Below, one piece after another: positions 1 to 7,816 of a DNA stretch of 64,000 nt. The position numbers were made by a program, and so were the translations under genes. The notes under the pieces were generated by a model. It was given only the letters and a program-made list of their open reading frames with translations. It searched no databases and was not told the origin of the DNA. Positions within the stretch are counted from its first letter, which is position 1. Every line of letters begins with the position of its first letter. This DNA comes from Kribbella antibiotica (GTDB lineage: Bacteria > Actinomycetota > Actinomycetes > Propionibacteriales > Kribbellaceae), in contig NZ_SMKX01000002.1 of NCBI RefSeq assembly GCF_004349055.1, positions 62,001 to 126,000 on the forward strand, given 5' to 3'.

Positions 1-2
1 AG

Positions 3-275
3 AAGGCGAACGAACTTGCCGGTTGGGACGACCAGGGCAAGTACAACGTCGTGGTCTGGAAGGAGAACCACCGGTACAGCTCCGTCTTCCACGGAGTTGT
101 CGCCGAGGGGGAGACCGCCGACTACGACTGCAACGGCAGGTCCTTCGGCAAGTACTTCTGGAAGGTCTTCCGCAGCGGTGAGTTCACCCGCCAGGGTGAC
201 GGCGGCTATCGCAACTGGGCCTTCTACGGGGTCTGGACCCGCACCGGCAACACCGTCACGTTCCACAACCGCTGA
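3..275 (+). CDS. Small secreted GDGGY-motif protein, 5' end outside window
   Basis: The reading frame is open from the first bases of the window to TGA at 273-275, so only the C-terminal 90 residues are seen. It shares the layout of the next two genes: a segment reading G-K-Y-N-V-V-V, then near the end GDGGYRNWAFYG, then R-x-G-x-T-V-x-F. The two complete paralogues have Sec signal peptides, so this one is probably exported as well, but its N-terminus is missing. The segment around D-Y-D-C-N differs from both paralogues and contains the only cysteine visible in this family member. The biochemical function is unknown. I recall similar C-terminal motifs in small secreted proteins loosely labelled as stress proteins, which says nothing firm about function. 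Confidence 0.8.
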   Translation, partial: KANELAGWDDQGKYNVVVWKENHRYSSVFHGVVAEGETADYDCNGRSFGKYFWKVFRSGEFTRQGDGGYRNWAFYGVWTRTGNTVTFHNR

Positions 276-308
276 CCGCATTTCCCGCCCAGATACCAGG
301 AGACAGCT

Positions 309-824
309 ATGCGAACCACTTACCAGCGGTTGATGGCACTGTTGATGGCCGGCGCGGCCAGCGCCGCGGTGCTGGTCCCCGCGACCGCCGCCCAAGCGGC
401 TCCGGCCGCGGCTCCCGTCGCGTCCATCGCCGCGGCCCCTGCCGCGACTGCCGCCGATCCCGGCCCAAGGGTCGAGGTGATCGCGGCCTCGGTCAACATC
501 ACCAAACAGTTGATCAAGCTCATCGACGGCGCCATCCGCGCCAACCAGAACCGCGCCGGCTACGTGAAGTCGCTGAGCGAAGCGGCCTTCCATGAAGCCG
601 ACGGCCAGTACAACGTGATGGTCATCAACGATGCGAACCGGCGAGTGTGGAGCCTGAGCGACGTGGTCTACGAAGCCAAGGCCAGCGGACACCACGGCAC
701 CTATCACATCTTCGTCTTCAAGGCCGGTTTCATCCGGAACGAAGGCGACGGCGGCTATATCAACTGGGCCTATCAGGGCTGGTGGAACCGCGACGGGAAG
801 ACCGTCAATTTCCACCGGCCGTGA
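309..824 (+). CDS. Small secreted GDGGY-motif protein, paralogue 2
   Basis: This 171-residue protein starts at ATG 309, with GGAGA about 7 bases upstream. Residues 1-31 form a classic Sec signal peptide: a basic start, a hydrophobic core, and A-x-A cleavage near AAQA-AP. An Ala/Pro-rich linker follows to about residue 55. The globular part contains G-Q-Y-N-V-M-V-I-N near the middle and ends with GDGGYINWAYQGWWNRDGKT and F-H-R-P. It has no cysteines, so no disulfides. It lies 33 bases after paralogue 1 and 34 bases before paralogue 3, which suggests one transcript. The function is unknown. The secreted location and the duplication suggest an extracellular binding or defence role, but this is speculation. 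Confidence 0.85.
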   Translation: MRTTYQRLMALLMAGAASAAVLVPATAAQAAPAAAPVASIAAAPAATAADPGPRVEVIAASVNITKQLIKLIDGAIRANQNRAGYVKSLSEAAFHEADGQYNVMVINDANRRVWSLSDVVYEAKASGHHGTYHIFVFKAGFIRNEGDGGYINWAYQGWWNRDGKTVNFHRP

Positions 825-858
825 ACCCGAATACCGCCCGATGTGAAGGGACTGGAAA

Positions 859-1386
859 ATGAAACGTACGACCTTTGCCGCCGCATTCTTGCTGGCGTCG
901 GCCACCTTTCTCGGAGCCGCCGCGCTCCCCGCCTCCGCAGTCTCCCAGGCCGCTGTCTCCCAGGCCGCTGTCTCCGAGCCGACGGGTTCGGTCTCCGTGG
1001 CCGCTCCCGCGAAGGCGCAGGGCGATGGGATCACGGTCTCGATCGCCCGGGACGAGATCGGCGCCGGCTTCGAGATCGCGAAGCAGATCTCCGCCCTCGA
1101 TATCAAGCAGTCCTACGCGTCGTTCACCCAGAAGAGTGTGGATATCGCCTTCAACCAGGCCGGCCGGCGCTACAACGTCATGATCTTCAACCTCGACCAG
1201 GGCTATGACCATCGCCTGGCCGGCGTGAAGGTCTACGCGTCCGTCCGGTTCGCCGAGATCTACTACGGTCTCTGGGTCCTCGAGGAAGGCAGCTTCGCGA
1301 ACACCGGCGACGGTGGCTACCGCAACTGGGCCTACTACGGCTGGTTCGACCGCCGCGGCCAAACGGTCTTCTTCCGCCGCCCGTAA
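859..1386 (+). CDS. Small secreted GDGGY-motif protein, paralogue 3
   Basis: This 175-residue protein starts at ATG 859, with AAGGGA upstream. Residues 1-30 are a Sec signal peptide cleaved near PASA. Just after the cleavage site a pentapeptide S-Q-A-A-V is repeated in tandem (DNA 940-969, two exact 15-base units), which looks like a recent slippage duplication in a tolerant linker. The mature domain has R-R-Y-N-V-M-I-F-N and the family ending GDGGYRNWAYYGWFDRRGQT followed by F-F-R-R-P. It is the last gene of the three-gene array and is followed at once by a strong hairpin. The function is unknown. The motif is shared by all three paralogues, while the central loops differ strongly. Confidence 0.85.
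   Translation: MKRTTFAAAFLLASATFLGAAALPASAVSQAAVSQAAVSEPTGSVSVAAPAKAQGDGITVSIARDEIGAGFEIAKQISALDIKQSYASFTQKSVDIAFNQAGRRYNVMIFNLDQGYDHRLAGVKVYASVRFAEIYYGLWVLEEGSFANTGDGGYRNWAYYGWFDRRGQTVFFRRP
940..969 (+). repeat. Tandem 15-base repeat, two units, in secreted protein linker
   Basis: Two exact copies of GTCTCCCAGGCCGCT stand head to tail inside the linker after the signal peptide of the third secreted paralogue. They encode the repeated S-Q-A-A-V unit. The following unit is diverged. Confidence 0.85.
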
Positions 1387-1392
1387 CCTGTG

Positions 1393-1434
1393 CGTCCGCA
1401 GAACCCGGTGCTACCGCATCGGGTTCTTCGGACG
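1393..1434 (+). terminator. Hairpin after the secreted-protein array
   Basis: The arms CGTCCG-CA-GAACCCG-G-TGC and GCA-T-CGGGTTC-TT-CGGACG pair around a TACC loop, with two symmetrical internal mismatches. It starts seven bases after the stop of the third paralogue. No U-tract follows, which is normal for GC-rich actinobacterial terminators. Confidence 0.7.
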
Positions 1435-1461
1435 TAAGGCTTGAATACCGGAATCATCCCA

Positions 1462-1491
1462 TTGACTCATTCTCTCCGCCGTCCGCAAACT
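1462..1491 (+). promoter_or_regulatory. Possible promoter with leaderless start for the Gfo/Idh operon
   Basis: TTGACT (1462-1467) and CAAACT (1486-1491) are separated by 18 bases. They would start RNA at about 1498-1499, which is the ATG of the dehydrogenase gene. No Shine-Dalgarno sequence precedes that ATG, so a leaderless transcript is plausible. This rests on similarity to consensus only. Confidence 0.4.
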
Positions 1492-1498
1492 CCGGTAC

Positions 1499-2515
1499 AT
1501 GACGGCAGAGAATGGACTGAACTCATTCCATGAAAGGAATGATATTCGGCTGGGACTGGTCGGTGCCGGGAGTGTTGCCGGGCTGTATGTCGAGGCTGCG
1601 GCAGGGCTCCCTGAGCTGGCGATCACGGCGGTCTGCGACGTACGGCGGGAGGCCGCGCAGGCGCTCGCTGCGCCACTGGACGCCCGCGTGTACGACGATC
1701 ACCGGGCAATGTTTGCCGCCGGCAACCTGGATGCCGTCGTCATCACGTCACCGCACTCGCTGCACACGCCGATGGCCGAAGACGCGGCCGCCGCAGGTCT
1801 GCACGTGCTGATGGAAAAGCCGATGGCGACGACCGTGGCCGATTGCCGGAGAATGATCAAGGTCTGCGCGGATTCCGGCGTTCGATTGGCCATCGGCAAT
1901 CTGCAGCGCTTTGTCCCGGCCGTGCGCCAGGCCGCCGAAATTCTCCGGTCCGGGCAGCTCGGCCGACCGCTGCTGATCACCGAGCGGCGGGCCGTCCGGT
2001 ACGACCCCGAGTCCCGCCCGGCCTGGTTCTTCGATCCGGAGCTGGCCGGTGGCGGAATCATGATGAACATCGGCGGTCACAGCATCGACAAGGCTCAGGT
2101 GCTGACCGGCGAGAAGGTCGTCGCGGTCAATGCCCGGATCTGGCGGCGTCCTGGGATCGCCGTCGAGACCGAAGCCTCCGGCGTGATGGAACTGTCGGGC
2201 GACATCCAGCTCACGTTCTCGATCACCAGCACCGGACTGCCCCCGCAGGACGAGACGGAGGTCGTCTGCGAGAACGGCGCCCTCCGGCTCTCCCACACCG
2301 GCGGGCTCTGGATGTTCCGCGACGGCCAAGCCGTGCACCTGAAGGACCGGACCGGCCACGACGAGATCGTGACCGCCTTCCGCGACCAGCTCGTCGACTT
2401 CACGGGGAGCGAGACCCCGAGTGTCACCGGCGACTACGGCCTCTCGGTCGTGGCCGCCGTACAGGCCGTTTATGACTCGGCCGCCGATCGAACCCTGCAG
2501 CGAACGGAGTACTGA
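1499..2515 (+). CDS. Gfo/Idh/MocA-family NAD(P)-dependent dehydrogenase
   Basis: This 338-residue protein is probably a cytoplasmic oxidoreductase acting on a sugar, inositol or sugar acid. The N-terminal Rossmann fold carries GAGSVAG at residues 22-28, and the family's E-K-P catalytic lysine motif is at 106-108 (M-E-K-P-M-A). The C-terminal part is the family's mixed alpha/beta substrate domain; G-G-I-M-M-N-I-G-G-H-S-I-D contains the usual D/N-x-G-x-H-x-x-D helix. The stop codon overlaps the ATG of the following binding-protein gene (TGATG), so the two are translationally coupled. That context says the enzyme handles the sugar imported by the downstream ABC transporter. The substrate cannot be read from the sequence. 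Confidence 0.88.
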   Translation: MTAENGLNSFHERNDIRLGLVGAGSVAGLYVEAAAGLPELAITAVCDVRREAAQALAAPLDARVYDDHRAMFAAGNLDAVVITSPHSLHTPMAEDAAAAGLHVLMEKPMATTVADCRRMIKVCADSGVRLAIGNLQRFVPAVRQAAEILRSGQLGRPLLITERRAVRYDPESRPAWFFDPELAGGGIMMNIGGHSIDKAQVLTGEKVVAVNARIWRRPGIAVETEASGVMELSGDIQLTFSITSTGLPPQDETEVVCENGALRLSHTGGLWMFRDGQAVHLKDRTGHDEIVTAFRDQLVDFTGSETPSVTGDYGLSVVAAVQAVYDSAADRTLQRTEY

Positions 2516-4025
2516 TGAACCTCAACCGGATCACGCGAGCGGCGCTGGCCGCCGGGCTGGCCCTGGCCACCCTCGCGGCCTGCAACAGCAACGGCGCGCA
2601 GTCGGAAGACCCGAATGGTGTCGTCACCATCAAGTGGCAGGGCTACAGCCAGGAGCGGCTCGATTTCTACCAGGAAGCGGCGGCCGAGTTCCGCAAGGAG
2701 TTCCCGAACATCAATGTCGTCCCGGAGGAGCTGGCCGAGGCCGACTACAAGCAGGCCCTGCCGCTGAGTTTCCGGAGCAAGAACTCCCCCGATATCTACA
2801 CCTACACCTGGCCGGCCGCCGGTGAGTACTTCGAGCTGGCCGACGTCATCAACAACAAGTGGGCTGTTCCGCTGGACGATTCGGTGCTGCCGGCCGCCGC
2901 CTTCCCATAGAACTCAGCCGGTCCCGCTTCCGCGACACCTCGAACCTGATGGAGCCGATCTACAGCCAGGGCGGCAAGATCTACACGACGCCGCGCCCGC
3001 CCGCGACCGGCACCATCGGCTTCGGCTACCTGTATTTCAACAAGGACGTCATCGCCAAGGCCGGGCTGACCGGCAAGCTGCCGGCGACGTGGGCCGAGTT
3101 CACCGCCGCCTGCCAGGCGATCAAGGACAAGGCCGGTGCAAGCTGCCTGGCCCAGTCGACCCAGGGACCGGACGAGATCGAACGGATGCTCACGACCTTC
3201 GTCGGGGTGAACAAGAAGGGCTACACGCCGAGCAAGGTCTCCCTGCAGACCGGCAAGTACACCGAGACCTCCGACCCGCAGTTCACCGAGGCGCTGCAGT
3301 ACATCCGGTCTCTGTACGAGCAGAAGTACGTCTTCCCCGGTCAGTACGACAAGATCGCCGCCCGCCAGGCCGTCGTCGCCGGCAAGGCCGCGTTCTACTT
3401 CGACGGCGGCTGGATGTCGTCGGTCTTCCCGCAGACCTTCAAGTTCAAGAACTTCGGCGTCGCGCTCCCGCCGGCCAAGACCACCCCGGCACCGGGCGGG
3501 TACGCCGGCCGGATCGCTCAGGGACCGCCGTTGCCGGAACTGTTCATCAGCTCGCAGAGCAAGCACCCGAAGGAAGCCACCCAGTTCCTGGAATGGATGA
3601 CCCGGCCCAAGGGCTGGTTCTCGGAACACTTCACCGCCAAGGGCTTCGACCTGCTCCCCTGGATCGACCCGGCCGATGCCGCGAAGTGGCTGCCGAAGGA
3701 CAACATGGCGCGGGAGCTGATCCCGCTCGACCCGAAGGTGCATGTCCTGGCTCCGGTCCCGGCGCTCAAGTGCCCGGATCTGGCCAAGTCCGAGGCCATG
3801 AGCAAGGTCGACCGGATCCAGGAGAACCTCGTCTACAGCACCGTCAACAAGTACCTGCAGAGCGGCGGTGACTGGCCGGCGCTGGCCAGGGAGGTCGAGG
3901 ACAAGCAGAACAAGGTCTTCGAAGCCCAGCTCAGCAAGGAGGCCGCGGCCGGGCTCAAGGTCTCCACCGACTGCTACGCCGAGCCGGACTGGGACGGCCT
4001 TACCCCGTTCAAGTTCGCGAAATGA
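2515..4025 (+). pseudogene. Sugar ABC transporter solute-binding lipoprotein, frameshifted
   Basis: The first part (2515-2910) encodes a lipoprotein signal with lipobox L-A-A-C and the start of a CUT1 substrate-binding protein. It then hits TAG at 2908-2910. The rest of the protein continues without a break in another frame to 4025, beginning around I-E-L-S-R-S-R-F-R-D and including S-N-L-M-E-P-I-Y-S-Q-G-G-K-I-Y. Adding one C in the CCC at about 2904-2906 restores a single protein of about 503 residues. The long intact 3' part shows normal codon use, so this is either a sequencing error at a short homopolymer or a very recent mutation. The gene is coupled to the dehydrogenase upstream, and its stop overlaps the permease start (ATGA). 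If real, the lesion should disable uptake by this system. Confidence 0.82.
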
Positions 4026-4933
4026 GTCGCCGTACAGATCTGGGGAAGATCTACCTGGTCCTGATCCCGTTCCTCCTGCTGTTCCTGGCCTTCACGGTCT
4101 GGCCGCTGGTGCGGACCGTCCAGTTCAGCCTGCACGACTTCGACGGCATCGGTGCCCTCGGCGACTCGCCCAACGTCGGGCTCGACAACTACAAGACGGT
4201 CCTCACCGATCCCCTGTTCGGCAAGGCCTATGCCAACACCTGGGCGTTCACGATCGGGCAGACGCTGATCAAGCTGCCGCTGTCCTTCCTCATCGCCCTG
4301 CTTCTCACCCGCCCGTGGCTGCGCTGGCCGGCCTTCTTCCGGACCGTGTTCTTCCTGCCCTGGTTGATGCCTGCGTCGATCGTGGCGATGGTCTTCGGCT
4401 ACCTGCTCAGCCCGTCGGACGGCGCGATCAACCAACTGCTCACCGCGCTGCACCTGACCGATCAGCCGATCGACTTCCTGCGCTCGGGACCGATCGCGTT
4501 CGCCACGATCGCCGTCATCTCGACCTGGCAGATCATGGGTCAGTACGTGATCTTCTGGATGGCGGCCCTCCAACTGGTCCCGCCGAACCTGCTGGAGGCC
4601 GCCGAGGTCGACGGCGCCGGTGCCCTGCAACGGCTGTGGCACATCATCTTGCCGCTGGTCCGGCCGATGGGCGTCATCATCGCGTCGCTCGGCCTGATCT
4701 GGTCGCTCGGCATCTTCGACTGGGTCCAGATCCTGACCTCCGGCGGGCCCGGCACCGATACCTACGTCATCAACTACTACGTCTACGAGATGGCGTTCGC
4801 CCAAGCCCGCCCACAGTTCGGTACGTCGAGTGCGGCCGCCTTCGTCTTCGGCATCACCGTGCTGATCGTGTACGCACTGGTCGGCAAGCTGGTCGGCCGC
4901 GCCCAGCTCAAGCGGAAGGAATACGGGGTCTAG
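4022..4933 (+). CDS. Sugar ABC transporter permease, MalF-like (CUT1)
   Basis: This 303-residue inner-membrane protein has about six hydrophobic segments, the first at residues 10-30. The cytoplasmic EAA loop reads EAAEVDGAGALQRLWHIILP, the coupling site for the ATPase. The start at 4022 overlaps the stop of the binding-protein gene by four bases. With the next gene it forms a MalF/MalG-type heterodimeric channel. No ATPase gene is present in the operon, as is common in actinobacteria, where a shared MsiK-type ATPase serves many sugar importers. Confidence 0.92.
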   Translation: MSRRTDLGKIYLVLIPFLLLFLAFTVWPLVRTVQFSLHDFDGIGALGDSPNVGLDNYKTVLTDPLFGKAYANTWAFTIGQTLIKLPLSFLIALLLTRPWLRWPAFFRTVFFLPWLMPASIVAMVFGYLLSPSDGAINQLLTALHLTDQPIDFLRSGPIAFATIAVISTWQIMGQYVIFWMAALQLVPPNLLEAAEVDGAGALQRLWHIILPLVRPMGVIIASLGLIWSLGIFDWVQILTSGGPGTDTYVINYYVYEMAFAQARPQFGTSSAAAFVFGITVLIVYALVGKLVGRAQLKRKEYGV

Positions 4934-4935
4934 TC

Positions 4936-5766
4936 ATGCGCACCCAACGATGGACTCCACGCTCGGTCCTGCTGGTCGTCGTCCTGCTGGCCGTCTCGTT
5001 CATCTACCTCTACCCGTTCCTGTGGCCGGTCTTCTCGTCGTTCAAGTCCTCCAACGAGATGTACACGGCGGGCTTCAAACTCTGGCCCGAACACTGGACC
5101 GGCGAGAACTACGGCCGCGCCTGGACGACAGCGAACTTCAGCCGCTACCTGTTCAATTCGGTCTTCTACAGTACGGCGAGCACCGCCATCACCGTGATTG
5201 CGTCAGCGCTGGCCGGGTACACGCTCGCCCGCTACAAGTTCCCCGGCAGCCGAGTGATCGGCGTACTGATCCTTGCGTTCCTTTTCATGCCGACGGCAAC
5301 GAGTGTGCTGCCGATCTTCGAGCTCATCCAGACCATCGGGCTGCTCAACACCGTCTGGGGTGTGTTGCTCGCCCTCACCGGCGGCGTCGGTTTCAGCACC
5401 TTGTTGTTCCGCGGCTACTTCAGCGCGATTCCGCAGGAGCTGTTCGATGCGGCCGCGATCGACGGGGCCGGCTTCTTCCGCACCTTCCGGCTGATCTTCC
5501 CGCTGGCCAAGCCGATCATCGCCACAACTGCGATCCTCGGCTTCACTTCCAGCTGGCAGGAGTACTTCGTGCCACTGATCTTCACCCTCGGCAATCCCGA
5601 ACTGCGCACCGTCTCGGTGGGCCTCCGCGCGTTCACCCAGCAGTACAGCGTCGACCTGTCCGGCTTCGCCGCCGCGGTCACCTTGTCGATGGTTCCGATC
5701 GTTGCCGTCTTCCTCTTCTTCCAGCGCTACTTCATTGAGGGCTTGGCCGGAGCGGTCAAGGACTGA
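4936..5766 (+). CDS. Sugar ABC transporter permease, MalG-like (CUT1)
   Basis: The 276-residue protein starts at ATG 4936, two bases after the stop of the first permease. An upstream in-frame extension exists but would overlap the preceding gene. A hydrophobic segment at about residues 10-32 is followed by a periplasmic-type loop with W-P-x-x-W-T-x-E-N-Y, which is typical of MalG proteins. The EAA loop is D-A-A-A-I-D-G-A-G-F-F-R followed by I-F-P-L-A-K-P. The C-terminus overlaps the 3' end of the convergent LysR gene by 11 bases, so there is no room for a terminator. Partner: the permease at 4022-4933. Confidence 0.92.
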   Translation: MRTQRWTPRSVLLVVVLLAVSFIYLYPFLWPVFSSFKSSNEMYTAGFKLWPEHWTGENYGRAWTTANFSRYLFNSVFYSTASTAITVIASALAGYTLARYKFPGSRVIGVLILAFLFMPTATSVLPIFELIQTIGLLNTVWGVLLALTGGVGFSTLLFRGYFSAIPQELFDAAAIDGAGFFRTFRLIFPLAKPIIATTAILGFTSSWQEYFVPLIFTLGNPELRTVSVGLRAFTQQYSVDLSGFAAAVTLSMVPIVAVFLFFQRYFIEGLAGAVKD

Positions 5767-6661
5767 CCTGTCGGGTGGTGACCGCGTGCACGGCGGTCAC
5801 CACCGCGTCGATCTCCGGGATCTCCTGCTCACCGTCGCGGCACACCACCACGCTGTACCGCTTCGCATCGACAGCCTCGAGCGGCACCCGCCGGATCGAG
5901 CTCTCCGGCGCACCCGGCGTCAGATCCGGCGCGATCGTCACACCCCAGCCGACGCCCGCCAGACCCAACGCAGTCGCGACATCGCCGACCGTGGCGGCCA
6001 CCCGCGGCCGGAAGCCGGACCCGGAGCAGAGGCCGAGCAGTACCGTGCTCAACGGATGGTTCTGGTAGACGATCCACGGCTCTTCGCGGAGCTGCTCGAT
6101 CCGGCAGCTCTCCAGCTCGGCCAACTCGTGCTTGGCGGGCACGCACAGACTCAGCGGATCACACCCGAGAATCCATTGCCGTAAGCCGGGCTCGGGGAGT
6201 GGCGGGCCGGCGCCGAAGGTCGAGAGGATGACCACGTCCAGCCGGCCGCGTTTCACCTCCTCGGCGCCCTGCTGGTCGCTGATCGCGACCAGTGAGATCT
6301 CGAGCCGGGGATAACGCTGGCGCACCTTGGTGAGCGCCGTGCTCATGATCGGCGGACCTTCACGAAACGGGATGCCGATCTTCAGGTGGCCCGCCACCCC
6401 ACCGGGCTGCCGCAGCGCCGACTCGGCGGCGCGGAGCTCGACCAGGATGCGTTCGGTGTGCTCGATCAGCCGGCGACCGAGCGGCGTCAGCGTGACCGTC
6501 TTGCCACCGCGAATCAGCAGTGAGACTCCGGCCGATCGCTCCAGCGCCGACATCTGCTGGGACACCGCCGAACGCGTGTAGCCGAGCTCGCGGGCAGCAC
6601 CGGCGATCGAGCCGTGTTCGGCCACGGCCCGCAGGACGAGCAGTTTCGCTGTATCGAGCAT
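5756..6661 (-). CDS. LysR-family transcriptional regulator
   Basis: This 301-residue DNA-binding protein has an N-terminal winged helix-turn-helix at about residues 4-62 (AVAEHGSIAGAARELGYTRS region, then V-S-Q-Q-M-S-A-L-E). The periplasmic-binding-protein-like effector domain begins near residue 88. LysR proteins usually control the divergent neighbour and respond to a pathway metabolite. Here the divergent neighbour is the eight-gene EPTP/Liv/aldolase operon, and a near-perfect inverted repeat with the LysR layout lies between them. The 3' end overlaps the upstream sugar permease in convergent orientation, so regulation of that operon is less likely. Confidence 0.9.
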   Translation of the reverse strand: MLDTAKLLVLRAVAEHGSIAGAARELGYTRSAVSQQMSALERSAGVSLLIRGGKTVTLTPLGRRLIEHTERILVELRAAESALRQPGGVAGHLKIGIPFREGPPIMSTALTKVRQRYPRLEISLVAISDQQGAEEVKRGRLDVVILSTFGAGPPLPEPGLRQWILGCDPLSLCVPAKHELAELESCRIEQLREEPWIVYQNHPLSTVLLGLCSGSGFRPRVAATVGDVATALGLAGVGWGVTIAPDLTPGAPESSIRRVPLEAVDAKRYSVVVCRDGEQEIPEIDAVVTAVHAVTTRQVSP

Positions 6662-6672
6662 GCGTCACCTCT

Positions 6673-6701
6673 GTTAACGCTCCATGACCTCAAGCGTCAA
6701 C
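6673..6701. promoter_or_regulatory. Putative LysR operator (inverted repeat)
   Basis: GTTAACGCT (6673-6681) and AGCGTCAAC (6693-6701) are inverted repeats with one mismatch, separated by 11 bases. They lie in the 84-base gap between the divergent lysR and EPTP genes. The spacing and the T...A ends fit the T-N11-A core of LysR recognition sites. Confidence 0.6.
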
Positions 6702-6745
6702 CTACGCCTATTGCTGCGCGTGGGACAGAGCTTGTTCTCTTAGCT

Positions 6746-7816
6746 ATGGCCCGTAAATTGAGCGAACTCCAGCGCATCCCCACTTCGGGCGCTCGCGCCG
6801 TCGAAGCCTTCGCGATCGACGGCCGGGAACTGCTCGCCATCCCGCAACTCGCGTACGACGTGCCCGGGACAGCAGCCGGGATGAACGCCGGAGACAGCAA
6901 CACCGAGTTGCTCATCCTCGAGCGGCAAGGCGCTGAGTACGTCGCGTTCGCCACCCTGCCCGCACCCGGTGGTGAGGACGCGGAGTTCTTCACGATCGCG
7001 GATCGGTCCTTCCTCGCAGTCGCTTGTATCCGCACCGGCTCCGGCCCGTACGGGTACTTCACCGACTCGTTCATCTACGAGTGGAACGGCACCGAGTTCG
7101 AGCTGTTCCAGGCGATCCCGGCCTTCGCCGCCAAGCAGTGGAAGCACTGGACGATCGGCGACCGGCACTTCCTCGGACTGGCCCAGGGGCTGGCCCTCCC
7201 CCACTTCGAGGGCCGCAATCGCGACTCGGTCATCTTCGAGTGGGACGGCAGCAAGTTCGGTGAGTTCCAGACCATCCCCTCGCAGTGGGCCTACAACTGG
7301 CACGCGTTCGAGCTGGCGGATCAGCACTTCCTCGCGCACGCCGATCACGTGGGCGAAAGCGTTCTCTACCGGTGGACCGGTTCCCAGTACCTGCCGCACC
7401 AGCCCTTGCTCGCACGGACCGGCCGAGCCTTCGCCACCTTCTCGACGTACCTGATCGTGGCGGGCCTGAGCGAACCACCATCGGTACTGCGCTGGGACGG
7501 CGACCGTTTCGCCGCCAACGGCACGCTCGACGGACTGGGCACCCGCGAACTCACGATCGTCGAACACGACGGACACACCTACCTGATCCGGATCAACTTC
7601 ATCCTCGGTACGCCGGCCGATCCGCAACCGTCGTTGACCTCGCAGCTCTACGAGTGGCGCGACGGTTTCGAGCTGCTCGCCGATTTCCCGACCACCGGCG
7701 GCACCGACGCCGAGGTGCTGAGCGTCGACGACGGGATCGTCTTCGCCGTCTCGAACTCGCTCAGCGCCGAGATCAGATTCGCAGGAGAGACCGTCATCTA
7801 CCGGCTGGCGGACTGA
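6746..7816 (+). CDS. EPTP-repeat beta-propeller protein
   Basis: The 356-residue protein starts at ATG 6746. An earlier in-frame ATG at 6614 would run through the operator and into lysR. Repeating units of roughly 45-50 residues recur along the chain. Each carries a strand such as S-V-I-F-E-W-D-G-S-K-F or S-V-L-Y-R-W-T-G-S-Q-Y, a phrase like F-Q-T-I-P, and then a strand like H-F-L-A-H-A. This is the EPTP (epitempin) repeat known from LGI proteins, which folds into a seven-bladed propeller. No signal peptide or membrane segment is seen, so it is probably cytosolic. It is the first gene of the operon and its stop overlaps the next start (ATGA). A ligand-binding or scaffold role for the substrate of this operon is an inference. 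Confidence 0.75.
   Translation: MARKLSELQRIPTSGARAVEAFAIDGRELLAIPQLAYDVPGTAAGMNAGDSNTELLILERQGAEYVAFATLPAPGGEDAEFFTIADRSFLAVACIRTGSGPYGYFTDSFIYEWNGTEFELFQAIPAFAAKQWKHWTIGDRHFLGLAQGLALPHFEGRNRDSVIFEWDGSKFGEFQTIPSQWAYNWHAFELADQHFLAHADHVGESVLYRWTGSQYLPHQPLLARTGRAFATFSTYLIVAGLSEPPSVLRWDGDRFAANGTLDGLGTRELTIVEHDGHTYLIRINFILGTPADPQPSLTSQLYEWRDGFELLADFPTTGGTDAEVLSVDDGIVFAVSNSLSAEIRFAGETVIYRLAD

Noticed and set aside
6614-6745. Earlier ATG for the EPTP gene
   Set aside because: It would lie inside the LysR coding region and run over the operator. The ATG at 6746 gives a plausible propeller start.
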